Source: an uncultured Clostridia bacterium (GTDB taxonomy: Bacteria; Bacillota; Clostridia; Oscillospirales; CAG-272). From it: DNA of 6,494 bases. The notes beneath the pieces were generated by a model. It worked only from the letters and a program-made list of their open reading frames with translations, did no database searches and had not been told where the DNA came from. Below are positions 1-6,020 of this stretch, one piece after another; within the stretch, counting starts at the first letter, position 1, and each line of letters begins with the position of its first letter. Made by a program: the position numbers and the translations under genes. The DNA is taken from assembly GCA_947306035.1 (NCBI GenBank), contig CAMZFG010000055.1, positions 1-6,494 on the forward strand. Reading direction: 5' to 3'.

Positions 1-7
1 CGCCGAT

Positions 8-118
8 GCGATATTGTTCTCGTCCCGCAAGGGACATATCGCGCCGCAGGCATATCGCGTCCCACAGGGACATATCGCAAATTCCGTCAGGAATTTATAT
101 CGCTGCGGCTGCGCCGCA
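8..118. repeat. Tandem array of five hairpins separated by ATATCGC linkers
   Basis: On the + strand five self-complementary units follow each other. They are GTCCC-gcaa-GGGAC (22-35), GCC-gca-GGC (43-51), GTCCC-aca-GGGAC (59-71), AAATTCC-gtca-GGAATTT (79-96) and TGCGGC-tgc-GCCGCA (104-118). Between consecutive units lies exactly the same 7 bases, ATATCGC (36-42, 52-58, 72-78, 97-103). An inverted copy of the linker, GCGATAT, stands at 8-14 before the first hairpin and could pair with 36-42. Arm sequence and length (3-7 bp) change from unit to unit but complementarity is always perfect, while the linker does not vary. The array lies just beyond the hypA stop codon. I recall similar short-palindrome arrays in intergenic DNA of gut Clostridia but cannot verify a named family. 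The structure is seen directly; its function is unknown. Confidence 0.85.
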
Positions 119-135
119 ACGGGCCGCGTTTTTTT
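105..135 (+). terminator. Possible rightward intrinsic terminator at the array end
   Basis: GCGGC (105-109) can pair with GCCGC (123-127), one base before a run of seven T (129-135). This pairing competes with the last array hairpin, where 104-109 pairs with 113-118. The T-run lies on the + strand, so it would stop rightward transcription arriving from a gene left of the window, convergent with hypA. On the - strand no T-run follows the hairpins, so it is not an obvious terminator for the hyp operon. The T-run partly overlaps the hypA stop codon (134-136). Confidence 0.4.
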
Positions 136-505
136 ATGCGTTTTGCGGCGGGTCGGTGTTCAGTTCCGCCTCGATCTGCTTGATCGAAAAGGCGTTGCCC
201 TGCAACAGGTACGTCTCGGTGCTGCCGCACAGGGGGCAGGTCTTGCCGTTCGGCACGGTCTTGTAGGTGCCCTCGCACGCGGTGCAGAAGGTGACGGCCT
301 CGACCGTTTCGATATACAGCGGCGCGCCCCGGACCAACTCGTCCTTTTCGCGAAAATAGTTCCAGCAGTCGACCAGTTGTTCGGTCACGACGCCCGACAC
401 TTCGCCCACTTCCAGCGTCACGGAGCCGATGCGGCGCACGTCATGTTCCTTCGCCACGTCGTGCAGCGTTTGTATGACGTGTTTGACGATGCCGAGTTCA
501 TGCAT
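134..505 (-). CDS. hypA: Hydrogenase/nickel-enzyme maturation factor HypA
   Basis: This is a nickel metallochaperone of 123 residues, within the usual range for HypA (about 115-120). It hands nickel to a target apo-enzyme together with HypB, in the cytoplasm. The protein starts Met-His-Glu, the N-terminal nickel site of the family (Met1, His2, Glu3). A structural zinc site of two CxxC pairs is visible at Cys74/Cys77 and Cys90/Cys93. The family segment GEVSGVV lies at residues 34-40. The ATG at 503-505 is chosen because it puts His at position 2; an in-frame GTG nine bases upstream would bury that nickel site. The start overlaps the end of the upstream hypB by 8 bases, so translation is probably coupled. 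It is the last gene of the operon and the hairpin array begins 15 bases after its stop codon. The family assignment is firm. The target enzyme (hydrogenase, urease or another nickel enzyme) cannot be told from the window. Confidence 0.93.
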   Translation of the reverse strand: MHELGIVKHVIQTLHDVAKEHDVRRIGSVTLEVGEVSGVVTEQLVDCWNYFREKDELVRGAPLYIETVEAVTFCTACEGTYKTVPNGKTCPLCGSTETYLLQGNAFSIKQIEAELNTDPPQNA

Positions 506-1163
506 GGCGGCCACGCTTCCGCTCTGCCAGCAGCCAGTCCTCCCACGCCCGCATGCCCTCGCCCGTTTTGGCCGAGACGGGGAAAACGGCGATGCCGGGG
601 TTCAAGGCGCGCGCGCGTCGGGTGACGGCCGCAAAATCAAAGTCGAAATAGGGCGCGGCGTCCGTTTTGGTCACGACGAGCGCGTCGCTTTTCTGAAACA
701 TCAACGGATATTTCAGGGGCTTGTCGTCGCCCTCCGGCACGCTCAAGATCATGACGTTGACGTGCGCGCCCGTGTCGAACTCGGCGGGGCAGATGAGGTT
801 GCCCACGTTCTCGAGAAAAACGACGTCCAGGTCGCCCGTCGGCATACCGGCAAGGCCCGCGCGCGTCATGCCCGCGTCCATGTGGCACATGCCGTCGGTG
901 TGCAGTTGTATGCTCGCGGCGCCGAGCGCGGCGATCTTTTTTGCGTCCACGTCGGAGGCGATATCCGCCTCCATCACGCCGATGCGCACGCGGCCGATAA
1001 GGTCGCTGACGGTGCGGGAGATCAGCGTGGTCTTGCCGCTGCCGGGCGCACTCGTCAGGTTGACGAGAAAGAGCCCGCGCGCCGTCAGTTCGCGGCGAAG
1101 TTCTGCCGCGTCGCGGTCGTTGGAAGCGGTGACCGTTTCTTTGAGTTCGATGGTCCGGATCAC
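498..1163 (-). CDS. hypB: Nickel-insertion GTPase HypB, second (promoter-distal) copy
   Basis: A SIMIBI-class GTPase of 221 residues that uses GTP hydrolysis to drive nickel transfer with HypA. Visible motifs are the P-loop SAPGSGKT (38-45), VMEADI with DVDAKK (63-76), the metal-site pair Cys93-His94 in GMCHMDA, ENVGNLICP with Cys125 (118-126), TKTD (165-168) as the guanine-specificity motif in place of NKxD, and SAKTGEG (197-203). The N-terminal Cys-rich nickel site of E. coli HypB and the His-rich stretch of some homologues are absent. The start is taken as GTG (1161-1163), which overlaps the TGA of the upstream hypB and follows an AGGGGG-like ribosome site seven bases away. The open frame continues upstream to 1475, but only as antiparallel overlap inside the other hypB, and family homology starts here. 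It is a clear paralogue of the adjacent hypB, by eye about half identical. Both copies keep the P-loop and the Cys/His ligands, so both look active. Confidence 0.93.
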   Translation of the reverse strand: MIRTIELKETVTASNDRDAAELRRELTARGLFLVNLTSAPGSGKTTLISRTVSDLIGRVRIGVMEADIASDVDAKKIAALGAASIQLHTDGMCHMDAGMTRAGLAGMPTGDLDVVFLENVGNLICPAEFDTGAHVNVMILSVPEGDDKPLKYPLMFQKSDALVVTKTDAAPYFDFDFAAVTRRARALNPGIAVFPVSAKTGEGMRAWEDWLLAERKRGRHA

Positions 1164-1855
1164 GGCGTCGCCCCCTTTCGTTTGCCCGCGCGCGCCGCGT
1201 CGATGCGCTCCGTCAGGCGGCGGCAAAACGCGTCTATGCCCTCGCCCGTTTTGGCCGAGACGGGAAAAATCTCCATGTCGGGATGGAGCGCACGCACGTT
1301 TTTCTCGCACCGTTCCGGGTCGAAATCGAAGATCGGGGCCGTGTCGATCTTGTTGATCAGCATCATATCGGACACCGTGAACATCAGCGGATATTTCAGC
1401 GGCTTGTCGTCGCCCTCCGGCACGCTCAAGATCATCAGCCGCAGATCGGCGCCGACGTCGAACTCCGCGGGGCACACGAGGTTGCCCACGTTCTCCAGCA
1501 CGATCACGTCCGGCAGCGACCCGAAGGCGTCAAGGCCCTGCAGCGTCATTCTGGCGTCCATGTGGCAGGAGGTGCCGGTGTGGAGTTGCACCACCTCGGC
1601 GCCGTGCGCGGCGACGGTGCGGGCGTCCACGTCTGCGTCCATATCCGCCTCCATCACGCCGATGCGAAAGCGGTCGCCGAGGGCGTCGATCACGCGGCAC
1701 AGCACGCTCGTTTTGCCCGCGCCGGGCGAGGCCATCAGGTTGATGAGATACGTGCCCTCTCTTTCGGTGCGGGCGCGCACCAGGGCGGCAAAGCGGTCGT
1801 TTTCCGCCTCGATCCCCGCGCGCACGTCCAATACTTCAAACGTGCCTTTATCCAT
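1160..1855 (-). CDS. hypB: Nickel-insertion GTPase HypB, first (promoter-proximal) copy
   Basis: A HypB-family GTPase of 231 residues. Motifs are the P-loop ASPGAGKT (42-49), VMEADMDADVDA (68-78), Cys97-His98 in TSCHMDA, ENVGNLVCP with Cys128 (121-129), canonical NKID (168-171) and SAKTGEG (200-206). The Cys-His pair and the Cys of ENVGNLVCP are the nickel/zinc ligands at the GTPase dimer interface in characterised HypB proteins. As in the second copy, there is no N-terminal Cys-rich or His-rich metal store. The ATG (1853-1855) overlaps the stop of the upstream oxidoreductase within the 8 bases ATGGATAA, a classic coupling arrangement; only a weak GAGAAAG-type ribosome site precedes it. Its own TGA overlaps the GTG of the second hypB. 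It differs from that copy mainly in the N-terminal 30 residues, the guanine motif (NKID against TKTD) and the C-terminus. Confidence 0.94.
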   Translation of the reverse strand: MDKGTFEVLDVRAGIEAENDRFAALVRARTEREGTYLINLMASPGAGKTSVLCRVIDALGDRFRIGVMEADMDADVDARTVAAHGAEVVQLHTGTSCHMDARMTLQGLDAFGSLPDVIVLENVGNLVCPAEFDVGADLRLMILSVPEGDDKPLKYPLMFTVSDMMLINKIDTAPIFDFDPERCEKNVRALHPDMEIFPVSAKTGEGIDAFCRRLTERIDAARAGKRKGATP

Positions 1856-4670
1856 CTTCGGTCTTTCTCACCACGATCTTGACGGCGCGTTTGGCCATAT
1901 AGGGCAGCAGCGCTTTGAGTTTATCCTCGGACTTATACATCTTGCTGGCGGCGGGCACGTCGCGCGTCAGGTGGATGGCGTCGAACTCGCACTTGGTGGT
2001 GCAAAGACCGCAGCCGACGCAGCGGTTGGTATCCACGGTCGTCGCGCCGCACCCGAGGCAGCGGGCGGCCTCTTTTTTGACCTGTTCTTCGGTCAAGGTC
2101 AGGCGCAGATCCTCAAAGGTCGCGCTCGCCCGCCCCGCCTTTTTGCCGGGTATCTGCCGGGGCGCATTGTCAAAACTCTCCGCGGCGGCGGGATCGGCGA
2201 TGTCGTTTTTATCCAGTTCCTTGAATTCGCGCAGATCGCGCGCGATGGTCAGACTGTTGCCGGGATGCACGAAGCGGTTGATGGACACCGCGCCCTCGCG
2301 GCCGCCGGCAATGGCGTCAATGGCAAAGCGGGCGCCGGTGAACACGTCGCCGCCGACGAAAATGTCGGGTTCCGCCGTCTGGCGCGTCACGGGGTCGGCC
2401 ACCACGGTGCCGTTCGGCCGCAGTTCGACTTTCGTGCCTTTCAAAAGATCGCCCCATACCGCGCTTTGTCCGATGGACAAGAGCAGATTGTCGCAGGGCA
2501 CGGTCATCGTGTCGTTCTCGTCGTAGACGGGCGAGAAGCGGTGGTTTTCGTCATAGACGCGGGTGCATTTTTTGAACACCACGGCACAAACGCGGCCGTT
2601 TTCGGAGAGCACCTCTTTGGGGCCCCAGCCGTTGCAGACCGCCACGCCGTCTTCCTCTGCTTCTCTGACTTCGTCTTTGGCCGCGGGCATCTCGTCGCGC
2701 TGCTCGAGGCAGTACATGGCGACCTCGTCCGAGCCGGCGCGCAGCGCGCTGCCCGCCACGTCGACGGCCACGTTGCCGCCGCCGATGACGACGGTCTTGC
2801 CCGTCAGGCGCACGCCGTGATCGCGGTTGATGCGCCGCAGAAAATCAACGCCCGTCTCGACGCCGCCGGTCTGCTCGCCGGGCACGCCGGCCATACGGCC
2901 GCCCTGCATGCCGATGGCGATGAAGAACGCTTTGTAACCTTCGCGGCGCAGGTCTTCAATGGTGACGTCGCGGCCGACTTCCACGCCGAAGCGGAAGTCC
3001 ACGCCCATGTCGCGGATGACGTCGATCTCGGCCTGCATCACGTCCTTTTCGAGCCGGTAGGAAGGAATGCCGTGTTCCAGCATGCCGCCGGCGCGGTCTT
3101 CCTTTTCAAAGACCGTCACGGGGTAGCCGTCGCGGCGCAGGAAGTAGGCCGCCGAAAGGCCGGCGGGGCCGCTGCCGATGACGGCGATCTTATACGCGTC
3201 GCCCCACATGCCGCCGTCGTGCTTTTCGCAAAGCGGCACGTAGCGGTCGGCTTTGTCGAGGTCGCGGGCGGCGATGAACTTTTTGATCTCGTCAATGGCG
3301 AGCGGCGCGTCGACCGTGCCGCGCGTGCAGGCGTCCTCGCACCGGCGGTTGCACACCGCGCCGCAGATCATGGGCAGGGGGTTATCCTGCTTGATGAGGC
3401 GCAGCGCCTCGTCGTACCGCCCCTCGGCCGCCATTTTGATGTAGCCCTGCACCGAAAGATGCACGGGGCAGGCGGTCTTGCAGGGAGCCGTGCCGCTGTC
3501 GTAGCAGTTGATTTTGGCGTCCTCGCGGTAGTTGTAATTCCATTTGTCGGGGCCCCATTTGCGCCCGTTCGGCAACTGCGTTTTGGGATACTTGACCTCG
3601 CTGCCGTCCTTTTTGCACAGTTTTTGTCCGAGTTTGGCGGCGCCGACGGGGCAGACCTCCACGCATTTGCCGCAGGCCACGCACTTTTCTTTTTCCACGT
3701 GCGCGCGATAGGCCGAGGCGGACATGTTGGGCGTGTTGAACAGTTGCGACGTGCGCAGCGCGTTGCAGACGCCCGGGGCGCAGTTGCAGATGGCGACGAT
3801 CTTATCCTCGCCGTCGATATTGGTGATCTGGTGCACGTAGCCGTGGCGCTCCGCGCGCTCGAGGATCTCGTACACTTCCTCTTTGGTCACGTAATGCCCG
3901 ATGCCGCGGTCGTCCATGTACTCCGCCATGTCGCCCACGCCGATGCAGTAATTGCCGCAGATCTCGCCCGAGCCCTCGCCGCGCATGGCCTGCTGCTTGC
4001 GGCAGGAACACTCGGAAATGCCGAACTTGTCGTACATGTCGATCCAGCGGGAAAGATGCTCCACGGGCACGCTGCGGCTCTCGGCGGCAATGGCTTTTTC
4101 CACGGGGATGACGTGCATGCCGATGCCTGCGCCGCCGGGCGGCACCAGTTGGGTCAGGCCGGCCAGCGGGATCTGCGTCATCAGGTTGAAAAAGGTGGCC
4201 AGTTGCGGGAATTCGTCGGTCAGTTTTTGCTGCATCATCATGAACTCCGCGCTGCCGGGCACGAAAATGGGCAGTTCGTACTGCAGGTGCCGGTCCGGCG
4301 TTTTGGCGCGGTTCTGCTCGATGACGCCGATCCAGCGCAGGCGCTCGACCATCTTTTGCGTGTCCTCTTCCGACATGCCGTTCATTTCGGCCAGTTCGGG
4401 CACGGAATACGGCACGCGCGTCTTTTTGAAATTCAAAAGGAACTTGACCTGTTCCTTGTCAAGGATCATGTCGAGTATCCAGTATTCGGGGTCGCGGTTG
4501 TTGATCTTGCGGAACAACTTTTTCTTGATGCGGTCGGTGATCATTTCCGCCAACTGCTTGACCAGTTGCTCCTTTTCGGGGTCCGCCGCCACGTAGTTCG
4601 GGTCCTGCCAGTAGTCCCGCTCGTTGATCATCGGATCGCCGATCTTCCACTCTTCAAAACTCTTGCCCAT
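1848..4670 (-). CDS. Multi-cluster Fe-S FAD/NAD(P)-dependent oxidoreductase (GltD/NfnB-like core)
   Basis: A 940-residue soluble flavoprotein that leads the operon. Residues 1-130 are a Cys-free helical, winged-helix-like region. An unusual Cys set follows: CxC at 221/223, Cys238, Cys242, and CxCxxxxC at 295/297/302. Next is a ferredoxin motif, Cys330/333/336/340, then a GltD-type Fe-S domain (Cys389, 397, 401, 436, 440, 444, 448). The FAD Rossmann motif GSGPAG is at 499-504, a second nucleotide-binding motif GGGNVAVD at 630-637, and the FAD-closing VGGDVFTG at 772-779. The C-terminus holds CLGC (871/874) and another ferredoxin motif (884/887/890/894). The core matches glutamate synthase small subunit and NfnB-type enzymes, which pass electrons between NAD(P)H, FAD and Fe-S centres. 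No glutamate synthase large subunit is adjacent. The likely role is NAD(P)H:ferredoxin-type electron transfer; partner and direction are unknown. The ATG has GGAGGT six bases upstream. The stop overlaps hypB by 8 bases. Confidence 0.88.
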   Translation of the reverse strand: MGKSFEEWKIGDPMINERDYWQDPNYVAADPEKEQLVKQLAEMITDRIKKKLFRKINNRDPEYWILDMILDKEQVKFLLNFKKTRVPYSVPELAEMNGMSEEDTQKMVERLRWIGVIEQNRAKTPDRHLQYELPIFVPGSAEFMMMQQKLTDEFPQLATFFNLMTQIPLAGLTQLVPPGGAGIGMHVIPVEKAIAAESRSVPVEHLSRWIDMYDKFGISECSCRKQQAMRGEGSGEICGNYCIGVGDMAEYMDDRGIGHYVTKEEVYEILERAERHGYVHQITNIDGEDKIVAICNCAPGVCNALRTSQLFNTPNMSASAYRAHVEKEKCVACGKCVEVCPVGAAKLGQKLCKKDGSEVKYPKTQLPNGRKWGPDKWNYNYREDAKINCYDSGTAPCKTACPVHLSVQGYIKMAAEGRYDEALRLIKQDNPLPMICGAVCNRRCEDACTRGTVDAPLAIDEIKKFIAARDLDKADRYVPLCEKHDGGMWGDAYKIAVIGSGPAGLSAAYFLRRDGYPVTVFEKEDRAGGMLEHGIPSYRLEKDVMQAEIDVIRDMGVDFRFGVEVGRDVTIEDLRREGYKAFFIAIGMQGGRMAGVPGEQTGGVETGVDFLRRINRDHGVRLTGKTVVIGGGNVAVDVAGSALRAGSDEVAMYCLEQRDEMPAAKDEVREAEEDGVAVCNGWGPKEVLSENGRVCAVVFKKCTRVYDENHRFSPVYDENDTMTVPCDNLLLSIGQSAVWGDLLKGTKVELRPNGTVVADPVTRQTAEPDIFVGGDVFTGARFAIDAIAGGREGAVSINRFVHPGNSLTIARDLREFKELDKNDIADPAAAESFDNAPRQIPGKKAGRASATFEDLRLTLTEEQVKKEAARCLGCGATTVDTNRCVGCGLCTTKCEFDAIHLTRDVPAASKMYKSEDKLKALLPYMAKRAVKIVVRKTEDG

Positions 4671-4676
4671 CGTGAT

Positions 4677-4682
4677 ACCTCC
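4677..4682 (-). promoter_or_regulatory. Strong ribosome binding site of the oxidoreductase gene
   Basis: GGAGGT on the - strand, six bases before the ATG at 4668-4670. It fixes the start of the 940-residue protein, whose next in-frame Met is residue 14. Confidence 0.85.
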
Positions 4683-4697
4683 GTATCGTCATGTCCG

Positions 4698-4710
4698 GCG
4701 CGCTTCGCGC
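4698..4710 (-). other. Small GC hairpin in the operon leader
   Basis: GCGCG-aag-CGCGC on the - strand forms a five-pair stem with a three-base loop. It lies between the predicted transcription start (about 4717) and the ribosome site. No T-run follows on the - strand, so it is not an attenuator. It could stabilise the 5' end of the mRNA. The leader is only about 47 bases, too short for a known nickel/cobalt riboswitch. Confidence 0.4.
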
Positions 4711-4715
4711 GGCCT

Positions 4716-4730
4716 TTATAATGATTATAC
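4716..4730. promoter_or_regulatory. PerR/Fur-type operator across the operon -10
   Basis: The + strand reads TTATAATGATTATAC. The PerR consensus of Bacillus is TTATAATNATTATAA (a 7-1-7 inverted repeat), so 14 of 15 positions fit with only the last base differing. The inner 13 bases, TATAATGATTATA, are a perfect palindrome about the central base. The box covers the -10 hexamer (4724-4729) and the predicted start site, which is where a repressor would block RNA polymerase. The -10 sequence alone explains one half-site but not the matching second half. Fur and Zur boxes share the 7-1-7 plan but differ in the outer bases (TGATAAT and TCGTAAT), so PerR fits best. The regulator itself is not in the window. 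Confidence 0.6.
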
Positions 4731-4752
4731 AATATCATCGTAAAAAAGTCAA
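4724..4752 (-). promoter_or_regulatory. Sigma-A promoter of the oxidoreductase-hypB-hypB-hypA operon
   Basis: On the - strand, TTGACT (4747-4752) and a perfect TATAAT (4724-4729) are separated by 17 bases, the ideal spacing. The predicted start is near 4717, giving a leader of about 47 bases before the ATG. This is the only clear promoter for the four overlapping genes. Confidence 0.85.
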
Positions 4753-4819
4753 TATCCGGTTACAGCGGCCCGCAGGTGCAAAAAATGCCGCAAACGGGTA
4801 AAAAAACGCGAAAAGACGC

Positions 4820-4848
4820 TTGACATTTGTCTGACAATATCCTAAAAT
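4820..4848 (+). promoter_or_regulatory. Sigma-A promoter of pfkA
   Basis: A perfect TTGACA (4820-4825), a 17-base spacer and TAAAAT (4843-4848) give a near-consensus vegetative promoter. The start site is predicted near 4855, leaving a leader of about 44 bases. The promoter is back to back with the leftward operon promoter, about 67 bases between the two -35 boxes. Confidence 0.85.
4827..4837. promoter_or_regulatory. Palindrome TTGTCTGACAA in the pfkA promoter spacer
   Basis: TTGTC-T-GACAA is a perfect 11-base inverted repeat lying entirely between the -35 and -10 of pfkA. It fits the loose TNGTNNNACNA pattern of FadR-type GntR repressors. A protein bound here would block the promoter. No such regulator is in the window, so the assignment rests on symmetry and position alone. 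Confidence 0.35.
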
Positions 4849-4886
4849 TGTAATAAAGTACGTTTTGGCCCGCCCTGCGCGGGGAA

Positions 4887-4892
4887 AGGAAG
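4887..4892 (+). promoter_or_regulatory. Ribosome binding site of pfkA
   Basis: AGGAAG followed by six A bases and then the ATG at 4899-4901. This supports the start used for the 358-residue product. Confidence 0.75.
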
Positions 4893-4898
4893 AAAAAA

Positions 4899-5975
4899 AT
4901 GGCTGCATTCAGAAAGATCGGCATTCTCACATCCGGCGGCGACGCGCCGGGCATGAACGCCTGCGTTCGCGCCGTCACCCGCAAGGCCCACGCGGAGGGC
5001 GTGGAAGTGGCCGGCATCATCGGCGGTTACTCCGGCCTGATCAACGACAACATCCTGGATCTGACGCCCCGCATGGTCTCCGACATCATCGCGCGCGGCG
5101 GCACCATGCTCTACTCCGACCGCTGCCTCGAGTTCAAGACCGAGCCCGGTATGCAGAAGGCCATTGCCACCTGCAAAAAGCACGGCATCGACGCGCTGGT
5201 CGTCATCGGCGGCGACGGCACCTTCCGCGGCGGTACGGATATGACCAACCGCGGCGTGCCCACCATCGGCATTCCCGGCACCATCGACAACGATATCACC
5301 GCCACCGACTACACCATCGGTTTCGATTCCGCCATGACCACCACGGCCAACATGATCGACTGCCTGCGCGACACCTGCGAATCGCACGCGCGCTGCAACG
5401 TGGTCGAGGTCATGGGCCGCGACTGCGGGCAGATCGCCCTTTACACCGCGCTGGCCACCGGCGCCGTGGCGGCGGTCATTCCCGAAGTCCCCTTTGACGA
5501 GCCCGGCACCATCGCCCGCATGAAACAACTGAAAGCCGCCGGCAAACGCGGCTTCGTGGTCGTCGTCAGCGAGGGCGTCCGCACCCCCGAGGGCACACCC
5601 TACAGCGAGAAACTGGCCGAGGTCATTGCCAAAGAGACGCTGATCGAGACCAAATTCGCCCGCTTCGCCCACGTGGTGCGCGGCGGCAAACCCTCCCTGC
5701 AGGATCGCCTGATCGCCACCGAAATGGGCGTGATGGCCGTCGATCTTTTGCTGGCGGGGCAGAGCAACAAGGTCATCTGCCGGCTCGACAGCAAGATCGT
5801 GCCGGTCGACATCAACTTTGCGCTGATCTCCGACCGCTACTACAAGAACAAACTCAAAGAGGGCGACCTTGACGCCTTCACCCCCGATCAGGTGAACGCC
5901 ATGAAGGAGAGAGCCGAAAAACTGAACGCCGAGATACGGCGCGTGTATCAGATGATCGAAGACACGAGCAAGTAA
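4899..5975 (+). CDS. pfkA: ATP-dependent 6-phosphofructokinase
   Basis: Phosphorylates fructose 6-phosphate to fructose 1,6-bisphosphate, the committed step of glycolysis, in the cytoplasm. Family motifs are LTSGGDAPGMN (10-20), GGDGT (104-108), PGTIDND (126-132) with the catalytic Asp at 130, EVMGRDCG (170-177), the substrate-side His258 and Arg261 in HVVRGG, and the LQDR turn (267-270). Phosphoryl-donor choice can be read from two positions: Gly107 and Gly127 correspond to E. coli Gly104 and Gly124. Pyrophosphate-dependent enzymes usually carry Asp and Lys there, so this enzyme should use ATP. Arg24 and Arg28 align with effector-site Arg21 and Arg25 of E. coli, so ADP/PEP-type allostery is possible. 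At 358 residues it is about 38 longer than E. coli PfkA, mostly in a charged C-terminal tail. It is a single-gene unit between its own promoter and terminator. Confidence 0.95.
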   Translation: MAAFRKIGILTSGGDAPGMNACVRAVTRKAHAEGVEVAGIIGGYSGLINDNILDLTPRMVSDIIARGGTMLYSDRCLEFKTEPGMQKAIATCKKHGIDALVVIGGDGTFRGGTDMTNRGVPTIGIPGTIDNDITATDYTIGFDSAMTTTANMIDCLRDTCESHARCNVVEVMGRDCGQIALYTALATGAVAAVIPEVPFDEPGTIARMKQLKAAGKRGFVVVVSEGVRTPEGTPYSEKLAEVIAKETLIETKFARFAHVVRGGKPSLQDRLIATEMGVMAVDLLLAGQSNKVICRLDSKIVPVDINFALISDRYYKNKLKEGDLDAFTPDQVNAMKERAEKLNAEIRRVYQMIEDTSK

Positions 5976-5984
5976 AATAATAAG

Positions 5985-6013
5985 AAAAAAGCCCCCGAAC
6001 GGGGGCTTTTTTT
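5985..6013 (+). terminator. Intrinsic terminator of pfkA
   Basis: GCCCCC (5991-5996), loop GAAC, GGGGGC (6001-6006), then seven T (6007-6013), begins 15 bases after the pfkA stop (stem at 5991). Six A bases precede the stem, so the A-T pairs extend it and the structure could also work on the - strand. Confidence 0.93.
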
Positions 6014-6020
6014 GTGTGTT

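Noticed and set aside
8..118. CRISPR array
   Set aside because: The constant part is only 7 bases, the intervening parts are 9-18-base perfect palindromes rather than unique spacers, and no cas genes are present.
506..514. Upstream GTG start for hypA giving MAAMHEL
   Set aside because: The conserved nickel site needs His at position 2, and the ATG at 503-505 provides it.
1164..1475. N-terminal extension of the second hypB by 104 codons
   Set aside because: The extension overlaps the first hypB in another frame and has no HypB similarity. The GTG at 1161-1163 has a ribosome site and a coupled stop.
1848..4670. Glutamate synthase small subunit (gltD)
   Set aside because: The core resembles GltD, but the protein is about twice as long, has additional N- and C-terminal Fe-S motifs, and there is no large subunit gene beside it.
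4671..4717. Nickel/cobalt riboswitch in the operon leader
   Set aside because: The leader from the predicted start is about 47 bases with one short hairpin, too small for the four-helix junction of that class.
429..4721. A 1430-codon open frame on the + strand across the whole hyp operon
   Set aside because: It runs antisense to four genes with clear family motifs. Its translation is low-complexity, rich in Ala, His, Val and Arg, as expected from the complement of GC-rich codons. It has no ribosome site.
4899..5975. Pyrophosphate-dependent phosphofructokinase
   Set aside because: Gly at both donor-determining positions (GGDGT and PGTIDND) indicates ATP use.
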